Shown here piece by piece: positions 23,401 to 38,400 of a stretch of 64,000 bases of DNA. How positions within the stretch are numbered: position 1 is the first letter of the stretch; the number at the start of each line of letters is the position of its first letter. This DNA is from Crotophaga sulcirostris (lineage: Eukaryota > Chordata > Aves > Cuculiformes > Crotophagidae), in the NCBI GenBank assembly GCA_013397455.1, contig VYZB01000384.1:434001-498000 (forward strand). The letters run 5' to 3'. The position numbers were made by a program, and so were the translations under genes. The notes beneath the pieces were generated by a model. That model had not been told where the DNA came from, searched no databases, and saw nothing but the letters and a program-made list of their open reading frames with translations.

Positions 23401-26400
23401 ATGATTGCCTACCTAGGAGGGGCCCAGTCATGCTTTGTGCAGTCCAGCAGTGTTCCCACATAAGTCTTGTTCCTCCATGTAACATTTACCACTAGGACAC
23501 CTGCCAGTGGGAGAAAAACCAAGTATTATCACAGCCAGAACAATAATTGGGGTAGGCTTTTTTGTTTTGCCCTTTTTTTTTTTTTTTCATTTTTTCTTTC
23601 CTTCCCCACAAAGCGAGAGCTTTATCCTCACTTGTTTTCAAACGCTGTGGTCTATACACTTCGTCTTTTCTGGTTTCAGTGACCTCAAGTTAAAACCCAC
23701 AGGAAAGACAGCAAACAACAAAGAACAAGAATGTGTGTGCGCATGTGTATGTGTGTAAGAGAGAGTGTGTGCCTGTGTGTATAATCAAGATAAAACTGAC
23801 AGAAGGAAATGGGTTTTGCCGTGTCCTGCTGTAAAACAGCAACACTCACCTCTTAATTTTGCTATTATTGCACATAATTGCTTTCGCTTGGCAGCCAGCC
23901 AGCACAAACTAAGCACCAGTTACAGTGTTTAAATCAGTAGGTGACTGAGAAGAATCTGCTTTGCTTTGAACAATATGATAATGACGCTTCTATTTATTTG
24001 AAATTGCCTATATCCAAACACACAAACATACACACGTATGCACTGCAAGTTTTGTTCAGCAGATATAGATGAAAAAATTTATAATTTGCCCTGCGTTTTC
24101 TTCTCTGGAAAACCAGTGACCAGACATGAAACTGCAACCACACAGTAAAGATAATAGGAATTGTAATACAGATATATAGAAAGAGTGATCCTTTACAAAG
24201 TGTACTTTAATTTAACTGCTTTTCCACTTAGGACTTTTATTAAATGTAAATTCATCTGCCCACCTAAATCAGACTTCTAAATTTGGTTTATTCATGTCAT
24301 CCCTGTAGAATGTGTGCACGGTAAAGATACCCTAAGTAGCAATAAAATAAACATGGGGATGTCATTCAAATGTTTTCAGGTTGCCCTCTTAACACTTCTC
24401 TTCACATAATTTATCATCATGTTTATGGACTAGCCAGCATAACGACCCCTTTAATTCATTTAACTTCTGCACATAAACAGAAGGCAGTACTATTGAACCA
24501 GCCATCTTTTCTCATTAGACTATACACTGAAATGAAAAAACACATTTCACCCAGCAAAGAAAGGCATGATGCAAAATGCTTCAATTACATGAAAGGCATG
24601 AAGACACTGACTTGCAACTGCCAGTCTGTTTTTCCTCTACACTTCCCTTGTTCTAGCTGCGGCGCTGCTCTAATGGATATAATAATGGCATCGTGCCAGA
24701 AGGCTTCGCTTTGTCTTACCAGCGCCATTCCTAATTTTGCACTAAAATGATCCAAGGCAAAGCAAACACGCGGGCAGCTGTTTGTTTCCTCAGGGACCTT
24801 TTAGCAACAGGGAAGTGTTTGAAGTGTTGTTAGTGGAGGTATCAGGGAAGAAGGAATTTCCTTGAAAATTCTCTACAGCAGACATGAAAATCACTCCCCA
24901 TCTGGTTTTAAGATGCAAGGTTTAGATTCGACATTAGGAAGAAATACTTCACAATAAGGGTCGTGACGCAGTGGCACCAGGATGCCCAGAGAAGTTGTGG
25001 ATTCCCCACCCCTAGAAGTGTTCAAGGCCAGGCTGGATGGGATCTTGAGCAGCCTGGTCTGGTGGGAGGTGTCCCTGCCCATGGCAGGGGGGTTGGAACT
25101 GGATGATCGTTAAGGTTTCTTCCAACTCAAACCATTCTATAATTCTATGAATTCCCTACACTGGGGCAAACTGTTATGAAGGATGAAAGGCAAAATGGCG
25201 TCTCCAAGCCAGGGTCAGAGTCAGGTTCTAAGTGCCTACAAGGATTAGAGTTAAATTGCTGAGCAGTGTTTTTATGACCTACGCAAACTTGGCAGCCTGG
25301 AAGAAAAAAAACCAACCAAACAAACAGGCTTTTCCCTTGCCCCCTTTGAAATAGACCCTGGCAGTATGAGCTGTGCTGGAGGTGCCCACCTCGCCCCGGC
25401 CACCACCAGCTCCAGCTCCTGATTGTCCGTGCTCAGCGCTGTGGTGCCTGCCACCACCAGCCCATTGGTGGGCAGAGGCCAGCATCTCACCCTGCAGTGC
25501 AGACACCTCCCTGCACTGCCTCCAGCACCCATGCAGCACCTATGGGTGTTAGGTGGGCACAGGCAAGCAGGCAGAGAAGGCTTCCACAGTGCCAGAGCAG
25601 ACAGGAGCCCGTAGGTTATGGGCCAGCAGATGCTGTGTCCTTTTCCTCGAGTGCTGTGTCTGGAAACCTCTGCGTCTACTCAAACATGTGGTCAAAAAAC
25701 GTGATGAGGAGAGAGTGTCAGCAGTATGTCCACAGAGGACATACTTAATGGAATCATAGGATGTCCTGAGTTGGAAGGGATCCACAAGGATCATCAAGTC
25801 CAAGTCCTGTCCCTGCACAGGACAACCCCAAATCTGACACCGTGTGTCTCTGCATTGGCCAAAGGCTTCTTGAGTATTGTCAGCCTTGGTGCCATGACTG
25901 CTTCCCTGGGGAACTGTTCCAGTGCTCCACCACCCTCTAAGTGAAAAACCTTTTCCTGATATCCACCCTAAATATCCCCTGGATATATCCCTGTCATTCC
26001 CTCAGGTCCTACCACTGGTCACGAGAAAGATCAGCACTTGCTCCTCCTCCTCCTCTTCTGAGGAAGCTGTAGAACACTATCAGGTCCCCCCTCAGTCTCG
26101 TCTTCTCCAGGTTTAACAGACGAAGTGACTTTAGCCACTCCTCATACAGCTTCTCCCCTAAATTCCTCACCAACTTTGCGGCCCTTCTAAACCCTTCACC
26201 AAATATGTGGCTTTCTTGTCAGTGGGCTTCTCACAACAAATAATTCCAAGCTATGTTCCCATCCGCCACTCACATATTTGAGAGTGAGATTAAAAAGGTC
26301 TTTTTTTCTGGTAACCTTGACGCTTTCCTTCCACCTTAATAGCTTGTCAGCTGTGACCCCATAATGCTGCAAGAGAAAATCACGGGTATTTTCCATGGCA

Positions 26401-29400
26401 AAATTCTATTATGTCAGGCAGCCCATTTCCCTGCAGCAGCACAATTGTTCCCTGCTGTCCATTTACCAGTGTTTTGTCCAATCTCCTCTTAAATGTACAA
26501 GGTGAGGGGGGGTTTCTGACTTCCCATGGAGTATTACAGGAGAACTAACTGTGCCATTCATTTCTCTTCAGCTGGTTCACCTTTATCCTTTTGTTAAAAT
26601 GTAATCATTAGGTTTTGGCTCGGGTTTGGTTTGTTTTTTTTTTTAAATCAAGTTGTATCCCTAAATAAGTTTACATCTTCCTTAGAATTTGTAGTCTTGT
26701 CTATCTCTGTATGCATTTCATTTATTCATATATTTATGTAGAAGACCTAGGAATAGTCAGTTACCTATTAATAGAAAGAAAAGAAGGCAAAGTAGAACAC
26801 ATGGAATAGGTGTAATAATAAAAACCCTTGAAATCAATACACATTCCAGTGATTCTTAGAAGACATTCAAATGACCCTCTAGTGTAAGAAAGACAATACT
26901 TCAAAAGCAAACACAAGTAAGTTCCTGCCTTAAAGTCAGTTACGTTTAGCATCTCATTAAGTTTGTTAGTCTTAGCAAAGGCCCCTGTATGTAAGTAGAA
27001 GGGAAGATTAATCTCCGGGCTGTGTTAGAATAACTATGGCAAGGAATAAATTTCCTTCCCCTAATGAACAGCACATTACTCAGACACAGGTAAGATTTCA
27101 CAGAATTGGCAGTAAAGGTAGCTCACTTAATCTTCTAAGATTATCACAGAAATGGGCCAAGAGAATATAAGTAACAGGGGAGGTAGGACTGACCCCTAAG
27201 GAAACATGCAACTGGAGGCTTATTACACCAAAGCACTGGAAAAGGAAAATGGAGATGAGAACAGTAAGTAGTCCACACTACACACTAGATGCAATACTGA
27301 AGAGAAAGGCTTATTCTTGCCGCTCCCAGTCAGGGTGTACTATTACAGGTTTCTTCGATCCAGAATACTTGCCCTGGTACAGGGTTCAAGCTCCAAACAG
27401 GAAACTCTGATGGGACTTCTCTGGGCTGTCTCAGGGGCAGTACACAAACAGTGCTGTGCCTTCAGTTCACCTCGAAGTACCGCATCCGAGTACACCAGGC
27501 ACGCAGTCACAGACGCACTAAGCCTACCCTACATTGCACCAGCTCCTCTTTTGAGCATGTCTCTGCTCGGGTCCAGCTCTCCATACACTCCATCTTATGA
27601 ACTAACACATCGCATAAAGGATCACACCTCACTGGAGTTGTGTCAAGTCGTAAGGTGTCCCTGTAATGAGACTTCTCATTATACTAGACTATATGCCATG
27701 TAACAATTATTTTTTTAGCGCTGCCTAAAGAAGACAGTCTGAGGAACCCACCAGTTTCATACTGTCCTAATACACAGATGTGTTTTCACCTTAAAAAAAG
27801 CCTAAGAAGCTAAAGGACTTAAAGTAAGCACTACTGAAGAACTGGAGAAAAAATTCAAAAGCAGTGTATCTGAGAGTACTGGGACTTTGCTTGCATTAGG
27901 AATAGTGTGGCCAGCAGGACCAGAGACGTTATCGTCCCCCTGTACTCAGCACTGGTCAGGCCACACCTTGAGTCCTGTGTGCAGTTCTGGGCCCCTCAGT
28001 TTGGGAAAGATGTCAGGATACTGGAGGGTGTCCAGAGGAGAGCAACGAAGATGGTGAAGGGGCTGGAGCACAAGCCCTGTGAGGAGCAACTGAGGGAGCT
28101 GGGGCTGTTTAGCCTGGAGAAGAGGAGGCTCAGGGTGACCTTATTGCTCTCTACAACTACCTAAAAGGAGGTTGTAGTCAGGCACGGGCTGGTTTCTTCT
28201 CTTAGGTGATCAGTGACAGAACAAGAGGACAGGGTCTCAAGCTTTGTCAGGGGAGGTTTAGGCTTGATGTTAGGAATAAATTCTTCCCTGAAAGGGTGAT
28301 TGGCCATTGGAATGCGCTGCCCAGGGAGGTGGTGGAGTTGTTGTCCCTGGAGGTGTTTAAGAGGAGGCTGGATGAGGCACTCAGTGCCATGGTTTACATG
28401 ATGCGTTGGTGTTAGTGTTGGGCTACAGGTTGGACTTGATGATCTCAAAGGTCCTTTCCAACCTTGTAATACTGTGACACTGTGACTCTAAGATCCAATG
28501 CAGAAAACCTAGTCCTGTTTTTGTGAGGCTGGATCAAACAATAGTGAATACATTTAGACAACATGAATATGTCTCTCCCACCAAGCAAGGTTGTCAACTC
28601 AAGAGTTTCACAGATTACCAGAGCACAGTTTACTAGATTTGGATGTAATAGAGGAAAACATATCCCAAAATGAGGGTGTAAATTTCTTCATTTAATTTGG
28701 TTTATCCTTCCATTTGCAAACTACATAACTATTCACAATTAGAGGATTATCTGAAATTAGCAATATCCTCAACAGTTTTCATTGTCAAATATCCTAAATT
28801 AGAGCAGCCATGAGCAAGAAAACAAAAATTTCAAAAGTCACTACCCATGAAACTCTTTATCATTAAGAAGTGGTAAGTAAGTGGTGAATGTGTTATGTAT
28901 AGGAATTACAAAATGATGTCTAACAAAAGAAAATGGGATGATGTTACCTAGAAGTTTTACAGTTCACCTACACTAGTCAGTACCTTTTCCGCCAAAACCT
29001 GTTACTAGCCATGGCAGCATCATAAACAAAAGCCTTAAAGAATGGTAAAAGCTGACACAGTATGTTATTTTCAAGGGAAGTCCCTCCTTTAACATCAAGG
29101 GAAATTTCATTTGCCTGTTAGGAGCAAGAAGAGATTCTGTATCCAGGTGTGTTCCCTTACAGACCATGTAACATTAAGAGCTTTTTCTTTCAGTTGTCAT
29201 ATTCATAACCACAATGTTTGTGGCAAAAAAAATACCCAACAACAGATAGGGAAAACTAACAAATGTCTAGAGGAGCACAAAACCATTTTACACAAACAGC
29301 TCTGATAGATACAATGTAATAATCTGTACAAAATAACTGTGACAATTTGTACTTGGATTTTATTATAGAATGAAAGGTCACGTGTCACAAAAGTGATTTG

Positions 29401-32400
29401 TAACAAAATCACTTTCAGAAATCTACGGAAAGAAACACTTTTTATGAGTTCTGTGGATGTGATGTATCTGTTCTCTTTCCTTTCTCCTCCCTTACTTCTT
29501 TTCAGTGACTGCATAACAAAGACCAGAACTAAAAATGACTATTTACTATTAACTAAATATATAGAATTAAATATGCCATCAAAAATTGGAAATGAAGTAC
29601 CTAAATTTGTTGCTCACTATTTGAAAAAAGAGTCATGCTCTTTCAAAGTCAGTGTAACAAATGCAGATGTGCTATTTTGGCATAAAAGCATTGCAAACAC
29701 ATGGCATCTTCATGTTGATTACCTTGACATTACACTTCTAGCTGCCACATCAAGCTTGTAAGGATATACTCAAATCTAACAGGATGCACTCTTGCAGAAG
29801 TTCTTTCATCTAGAGAACAAAAGACTGAAGGATCTAGTCTAAAACAGATACTTATCCTTCTGCTTTCTTCACTCTCTTTTCTGCAATGAACATAAGCCAA
29901 GAACTTGTATGCTTTGTATTCAAAACTTTGAAAATGAGATCATGTGGTTAAGAATCAAATTATCACATTAATATCTTAAATGCAGGCCTCAGCTTTTTTT
30001 AAATATTGGCTTTAGAAAACAAACTCATGCAAATTCCAATATAAGTAGACATTACTCAATTAATCACACGGAAAACCTGACCTAATGTTTACAGCATAGG
30101 CCGCTTTTGTGTTCAGGTCACAGTAACTGTTATGAGATTCTGGTTTAGTTCAAGTCGACTATTTTCCCAGAAAACTCAAAAGATATGTTATCTGAATGGC
30201 TGAATGGGTATGCCTTCATTTTTGTGAAAATAGCTGTTCCCTCTGTTCTTTGCGGAGAATCTGGCCAAAAGTATCTGTAAAATTCTGGAGAAAGCAGATC
30301 TGCACAGTATCTTTATGAACACTTCTGCAACCAATTTGTTGTAGAATATTTAAATGATCTTCCAGAACTAGGAATCTTCTAAGTCACCAAAAGTCACTTA
30401 CGTTTAAACATAAGTGGAGTCCTACTTGCCCCAAATTCCCATTTGATTAACAGTTATGCCTACTTCCTTTTCTATTCTGAGTATCATTTTAAGATTACTA
30501 TGCTTTGTAGTAATTTTTATATGACTACTTCTTTAAAAGCTTAATATGACAAATCCGTGTAGCAATATTTCTGTGGCATAGCAGGTTTTCAAGGTTGAGA
30601 CGCAGCTCTTGAGTATTGAGAAGGCATCACATCGTCAGTTGATGTAACATTACAGCAACTCCTCCTGTCTTCATGATCAGTGAATCCACAAATTTGTTTA
30701 CAAAATAAATTCCACTTGTCTTCTGTTCCAGCCTTGCCAAGTACGAATAATATAAACATGCCTGGAAAAGCCAAACTATAGCATATCTGTTATCAGTGAG
30801 TACACTGCTACTGTGGATTAAACACATATTATTCAACATCTGACACTGCGAATTTTTTAATCCCACATATATCTATTTGACATCACTGTTCTCAAAGCAA
30901 CGGAGTATATGAAGTGCAAAGAGCTGCAAGGTGAAAATCTATAATCTTTGGATTATCTCAAGGTTTTTCATTGCCATTGGTTTTGTAAGAGCAGTATAAC
31001 TCATTTGCCTCACAAAATTCACCACATCATCACCGATCCACATACACACCTGCAATTCATCCAGGCATAAAAAACACAGTACAATGTTTGTATTAGACTT
31101 GCAACGCAAATGGCTTATTTCTCCCTGATTACTTCCATCAAGAAAGTAATCTAAAATTAACAGCAAACATTCTACATATAAAGTCAAGTCTTCTACATTG
31201 AATACTGATCTGGTAGACATACAATTTATTTACTACTTTAATCACACTCTCTGTCTAGCATGGCACAAGTACTTAACTATGTCTACAGCAGGTGCACATG
31301 TAACAGACATCAACATCAGCAAGCCTGAGAATGTAATGACTGTCAGGTGGCCTGGATAGGAAAGGCAAGACTAGTGGGGGTTTTGTTTTGTTTTGTTGGT
31401 CGGGGGCTGGTTTGCTGGGGGTGGGGAGGGGTGGATTTTTTGGTTTGGTTTGGGTTCTTTTGCATGGTATTTTGGGTTTTTTTTTTTAAGAGCCCTACTG
31501 CTGTGCTGAATGTTTGAAAAGTCACTTTAACCACATCCTGTAATCAAACCATCTGGAGCACAGATCTGCAATTAGTCATCCTGGACTTTATCTGAATAAA
31601 TACCGTATAGCAATGAAGCTGAGAAGATTGGATAGCATTAAGGAAAAGATGCATAATGAAAGATTGCTGGTACAGTCATAAACCTTTGAGATGCTTAGCT
31701 GTGGTGTTAATTTAGTACTTTATGAAAGCATGGTAAGCTTAATGGTTAAAGGGCTGAGAGGCTAAAACCTGCTATTTTAGTTAATGTTGCCCTGCTGGTG
31801 GCTAAAGCAGATTGGCATTATTTTAGCCACGTAAACTACAGTAGCTTCTTCAACAGCATACAAACTTAGTTCCTATCCATGTGATTTCCAGTAAGTCCTG
31901 AGTAATGTTAACCTAAATTTCATGGACACTTTACTCAAATGGCATGTCCCTTCTTTCCCCCTTCATTATGAAGCCATCAGTATAATATATTTAGAGTAGC
32001 AACCACCACCCTAGCTTGAAAAAGCTGTGTAATACCTTTAATGATATACAAATATAACGTATGTTCCTTGGACTAGCCTTACATACTCACGTTTGCATTC
32101 AGAAAAAAAGCACAGCAATTACACAGTAAGGAGTACTTCCTGAAGCCAGGAAGTTGGGCAATCAAGGAGACAACTTTTTCATCCCACTAATAATAACTGT
32201 AACGCATTTTCTTAATCTACAGGCTTATCCTAGAGCATACAGAAGGATAAACATTGAAAGAATTGAAGAAGGTCTGTTTCCCCATGGGCCCATGTGCTTA
32301 ATACACAAAAGAACACACAGCCACTTCCATCACTGTCACGTCTCCCGCAGCCTTTGTTCTGAAGCCTGATGAGCTGTATTGATTTGGGAAAATCATTGAG

Positions 32401-35400
32401 CTTCTTGGAAAACTAGACTCCAGCTCATTCACGGCCATCTATTTGTTTCTTGTGAAGACAGGTGGTCAATATTCAGTTGAATGGTCAGCTGAAAAAAGCT
32501 CTGGTTTCTTCTTTTTTACTTGCCTCCCTGGTAGCATTATCCTTTTCCAGCTTCAGTATAAAACAAAACAGCATGTTAGAAAGACTTGTTGCTGAGGGTG
32601 AGCTGAAGTGGTAGTGCCTCTGGACAAAGCTGACTGAAATGCTAAAGGTAGTTTGGCTCAAGAAAACAGGACTGCATCTAATCAAAGAGCTTATGACCCT
32701 TACCAGTTATAATAATGCCACTATAATTTTTTCAGTGTCTTCTGAAGACAGTCTGCCTAATAAATAACCAATAAGCCAGATCTAAATGCAAATGGAGGGC
32801 TGAAAGAAAAGCAAATGGTCCTAATCAAATATCAGGCTAAATTTTACACTCATTAAAAAAGTAATAAAAGACTCAGTAATACTCCAGGAAGTACACCAGG
32901 TTAGGTCTCAAATGATGGTTTATTCACAGCTGAATAGTTCTACTAAAATACCAGCTACTTAGAATGGGGATTTTGAAAACTGTGAAGCCACCGCAACCAA
33001 CATAATTTTCTCCTGTCAGGTTTATATCAAAGTGATTAGATTTTGGCTGGGCTAGGAAAACTTCCAGATAAATTGCTGTTACACCTCTTGAATGTCAGAC
33101 CACAAGTTTGCAGTGTTTACAGGAAAATGTGCAATTAATGTTGTTATAAACTAAACATAGGTTTCTGACCTTCAGAGTACAACTGAAGATTTGTTTTTGT
33201 ACAAACCTTACATCTTCTTTGGCCAGAGTAACTGAACCACTTCACTGTTTTACTGAAGGCTGAGAATAAAACTGCAGTCTTACTCTATTTCAGCTGACAC
33301 TAAAAATGCAAGTTGAAAATAATTTAACATCTGTGTATTCTGAAGAAAACCAAATCTGTTTCAGAAGTGAAGTATTTTGTTTCTAGCAGATTTTTTTCTA
33401 TTTTACTTCAGCAATCATAACTGTGATTCACATAGCCTGACACTGAAAAATGTCACATAGTCTCAGTTTCAGAAGAGGGAAATGCTGTTCTGTAATCCCT
33501 TGAATTTCCCACTTGCTTCTCAAGGAATGTTATTTCAGCTCCTATATAGCTGCCTTGTGGAACACAGGGAGACTCTTCTGCCTTCTACTAGAGTGAAAGA
33601 AAAAAGCTGTGCAATCCACTGCCTTTGCTTGTACTCTAGGACCATATGTCACTTGAGATAAGCAACAGAACATAGGGCTTTTCAACTCATCTGTCACACT
33701 CGCTTCCTGCAGTTTATATTAATTACAGGACCTCTTCAGCTAGTTATTTCTTTTCCAAACTCCTTCACCCTTAAAAACAAGTAAATGCAATGCAAAACAC
33801 GCCTGGAGTGTAGGTAAAATAACTATTGTTTAAATACAAGAAGTAAGACCAGAAAGGGAAAACCAGAACCATTTTTCTCACCCTGACAAGCATTCAGGGG
33901 TTCCTTTAATAATTATCTGCCTCATTTCTATTCTTCATCTCAGACACCAGACCACAGAAATACTGTTTTCAGCAGCAGACTGTTGAGAAACAGCTGCAGA
34001 AATAGGGAAGCTGGTATAAATTTATGTGTGTATCCATGTGTGTGTATCTGTCTATCAAAAAAAACAAAACAAAACAAAAAACCCCAAAACACCCAGGCTT
34101 TAAGAATCCTAGAATCTCTTGGTTGGAAAAGACGTTTGAGGTCATTGAGTCCAACTGTAAAGGATATCATACTTTTTTAGTTTTTTCCTGAGGTGAGTAT
34201 TAGGGCAATAGAATTTTGTGTCCTAGCTCTGAAGTCTGCTACTGTAGGAAAAATTCACTTGAAAAATAAAAAAACCCAAACAAATAACAGATGACAAAAT
34301 GCACCTATAAACCTTCAGGTGTCTGATGATTAGCTCCCCAGTGCTCTACATCAAGATAAAGAGCTGCCAGGTGCAAACAGTGGTACAATTATTTATCAAA
34401 CAGTACAGCAGCTAATGAAATATAAAAGAATGAAAGACAGAAGAAAGAAAATTTGTGGAAAAGAAACACTGTGGATAAAGAAACAATAACGAGTCCAAAT
34501 CATGGAAATGCTTGCAAATCTGTAGACTGCAGATACCAGAATTGCGGTTGAGCCAGGCAGACAATTCTGCTCAACCTCAAAGACCTGCTGCTGATCCGTG
34601 TACCTCATTGGGATTGAGAAGCAGAGCCTCTTATAAATTATGATGCTTTATTTAAAGTCAAAGCATTTATTTGCTTTTGTGCCAGCTTTGGATCCTTTTC
34701 ATCTCTAGCTACCAGGCCCAAGAGAGAACACATTCCTGTAGCTCTGCTGGCAGCCAGCTGTGGCCTCAGTAAATCATAAAGCCTCCTAACAAGCCATTCT
34801 TTACAAAGGCCAACTGCAGTTACTAGACATGATAACTTCTCTATTATTCCACTCACTGGAATTTAAAATAGGAATTTAAAGCAGTGGCTGAAAACACTGA
34901 AATCTACTGAACTTCATTTTACATATCTCTCTCTATCTCTGCGTTAAGCTTCACTTATTTCATGAAGACTTCATTATCCTCAGCCTGGGAAGAGGGTGAG
35001 TAAACACCTGAGACAGACACATCCAAGACAAAGAGGAAGGGGAAAAAAAGAAATCACATTTGGGACTTCTTTTGCAGAACTCACTCAGGATTTCTTATTA
35101 CAGTTAATAGGAGACTAGCACCTCTTCCTCTTTCATTTAGCTTGTGGTATTTGCAGAGGACACATCTTTTATGGTTGTGGAGGTAAACTCTATTAAGATC
35201 TTAGCACAGTAATACCCTACCATGAAACTTCACAGTAAAATACATAAAGCTAAAACTGGTGTATAGTCAAGCATGGGTATAGTATATGTATAGTCAATAC
35301 ATTAGAGTCCTACGAACACCGTAATTTTAAATAAGCAGTTCTGTCTCTTCTATGTCTTTCCCACCTATGCACCAAAAAGGAATCAATTTAGTATGGTGAT

Positions 35401-38400
35401 ACCCACCATTCTAGTTTTTTTCTCTAAGAAAATCAGACCAAGAACCTTAACACATACATATGAGCCTCTTCTTCCTACGCAATTGCCTCAGTTTAGGATT
35501 TGGAGTAACCTTATTGTAAAGTCTTTTGCTGCTATAGTTAACAGATTAAAACCAAAACCGTGGTTGAAACTCCACCTTCCAGGTTTGACAACCACAAAGC
35601 AAATATTATGCATTGCCAAGGCTAAATGCCACATAATTTTCACAGCTCTTAACCCACAAACTAGATCTCTTCCTTAAAAAATAGTAGGCAGCGCTGTCCT
35701 TCCTGTTATAAAATGCTTGTAATGTAGTGGGGAAAAAGATGCCCAGAACAGTTACAAGTATTTCAGTAACACACCAGTTCTTTTTGTAAACAAGCCTAAT
35801 GAACTATGACTAATAGTGTTCTCCTTGAGTAGAAGAAAGGTAAAAGGGCTTTTGTTAGCATCTAGTGAGGCAAAGTAGTCATTTCACTGGGACAGAACAA
35901 AAGTGAGCTACTTACCAACTAACCAACTTCAATAGGTGTCAGAGTTCTACAGAGCAGTTCACTGTGATTTTCTTTCCTCTGTTTTAAATTACCTCCCAAG
36001 TGGATAAACCAGTAAAACATCCAGTTAACCAGTTGGCTTATTTCAGCTATTCGTCAATAGTGATGCAATGCAAAGGGAAGTAAAGTGATTTCCCACTAGT
36101 GATCAGTACCCTTTCTGCTAGGCTTCTCTCATCTTGCCAGCGACTGGTTGGACAATTTTCCTGTAAGTGTCCTTTGTGTAGGATGTCCCAATTTCTGCAC
36201 TTACTAATAAAAGCCTGGCTAGTTTTCCCTGACCTGCTGTGATCTATGCCACTGCTACGGCTTCTCTCAGCTTTTTCACAGAGTGGAGCTGATCAGCCTT
36301 TGACCCTCATGGGTTTAGAAACAAAACTAGATACTGAGGACAGACAAGGGTTGCATAAAATGTAAGTAAAATCTTACAGTTCTAGGAATCCTAATATCAT
36401 CGGTTAAAAACCCCTACACATCTTTTTTGGCAATGAAACCTCCCTCAAAGGATCATCAGAGGCATGCCCTCCCTCAATAAAGTACAACCAGCACGATGAC
36501 AGAAACACATATTTCAGTATTAGGAGACTATTTTCCCATGCCACTAAAAGAAAAAAAAAGAGGCTGAACTTTCAGACATGACTTAATTCTTTCCTTGGTC
36601 AGACAAACAGTATCAAGATAAAGCTTGCTTTACTCCAGAATCTACACACAAATTTCTATATAAATTATTGACTGCACTTTGGCCTCATCTGAAAAGTTGG
36701 CCCCTGAGGCTGATAAGCTCTGACCCCAGGTGGCACATCCAGCCCTCTCACAGGAGGCAGGAACATTATTGCTTTGCACTGAGGACTGCAGCCCCAGAGC
36801 CAATCAATCAAGCTCCCTGACAGCTTTTACAGCCTCCTCACATTAGGCCTAAGTCAAACTCCATGGCTCCCATTGTTCGTATTATTCTTTTTTCCTCTGC
36901 TCTGATGAAGTTAGGGCAAGTCCAAGGCTTCAATGAGAAAGAAAGGCTATTATGAGCAGCTCAGAGTTTATTGACTCTGAGCTGTACAACAATGGCCCAA
37001 AAGCCTTTTCCCTGAAAGTAACACATCCCTAATTGCTAATAATCATCAGTAAACACGATCAGCCCCTAGACACATACTCCTATGAAAAGTGTAACATTCA
37101 AACAGCTAGACTCATTGTCTGTACATACTAAGAAAGATTTTTAAGATAATTTTATGCACAGCAAGAGATAACTTTTCAGTCACAGACAACTGTCACACAA
37201 CTGTTGCTGTGTCCTGTAACATAGCTTCTGCATTAGAAAACCAGTGACCAAAACAGATTTGATTAAAAATCTCCCTTGTGGAATTGTGCTATGCTAACTG
37301 TGGACAAACACATATGCTCTTCTTTAGTCACTCTGTAGTATTTTGAGATCAATATCACGTTGTGCTCAAAATGAAAAAACATCTTCAAAACTAATCATGA
37401 TGTCATTGTTTTTCCCTAGTGTTCTCCTGAGGTCTAAAAAGCATTTAAGTGGGACTCCTACAAGTCTGACACGGAAGAATATTGAGTCGTCTTGATTTCA
37501 AAGCATTCACCCTTAATTATTACCACCATTTTTAAACAACTGTGTATCACTTCAGCTGCATGCATAAATCTTAGTACCACCACCAAGTCATTTAGAGAGT
37601 CATTATATGCTGATGTACTGTCACCAAATGGGCAGGAAACCCTTTTTTGTATAAGAATTTCAACATTATATGATAAGACAAATTTTACAGTTGGCAAAGT
37701 CTTCTATCTCTTTTTCCTATTTACCAAAGTTAAGAGTGGAACACAAAAAAAAAAAAAAAAAGAGAGAGGAGTTTTTTAAGGACACATTTTGATAGAAAAG
37801 AATTTGTGATCAGCTACCAGAAACCAACTGCAATAACCCCAGAGATCAGTTTCCTTAGATTTCTAAGAAACAGAAGGAGAAGAGTGGCTCTTTGTTCTCC
37901 CCCTCCCCCCTCTTTTTTTAATTAACTTAGTTACAGCTTTAGATGATTCTGCCATTATAACTTTAGCTTTTAGGAAAGGATAATCTCATTTTAAATTACA
38001 CAATAGAAATTGATAGCCACAAGTGAATATTTATTTACTTTCTTAAACCTGAGCATCAGTACTAATACAGTGAGAGGGACTTTGAATTAAACTGTTTAAT
38101 CTGCATATTTCTTAGTGCACCGACTTCACAATTGGACTGAACTGGTAAGAGATTCAGAGAGCTTTCTGGGAATGTGTTGGCTGAAAGAACAGCAGCTTCC
38201 TTCTGCTAAATCCCCTGATATAGCAGCTTGCCTTTTCAGCTGTCATTCAGTCCAATGTGGCTTTTCATACAAAATCAGAGGAGATCAAGTGCAAACTAAA
38301 AGCTTGTTTCAAACAGAGGATTCCCCTCCCTCCCTGGCTTTCAGTTGAAAGCATGTTTACACCCCAAAGAATGAGAAGAACTCATAATTTGTAGTCCATC

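Noticed and set aside
27317..27703. 128-codon plus-strand open frame
   Set aside because: Unrecognised, low-complexity composition, no splice or promoter context. Treated as chance.
27907..28164. Frame with [16 protein letters not shown]
   Set aside because: It is the C-terminal end of the CR1 reverse-transcriptase ORF, not a host gene.
29393..29761. 122-codon plus-strand open frame
   Set aside because: No domain or homologue recognised. AT-rich intronic DNA.
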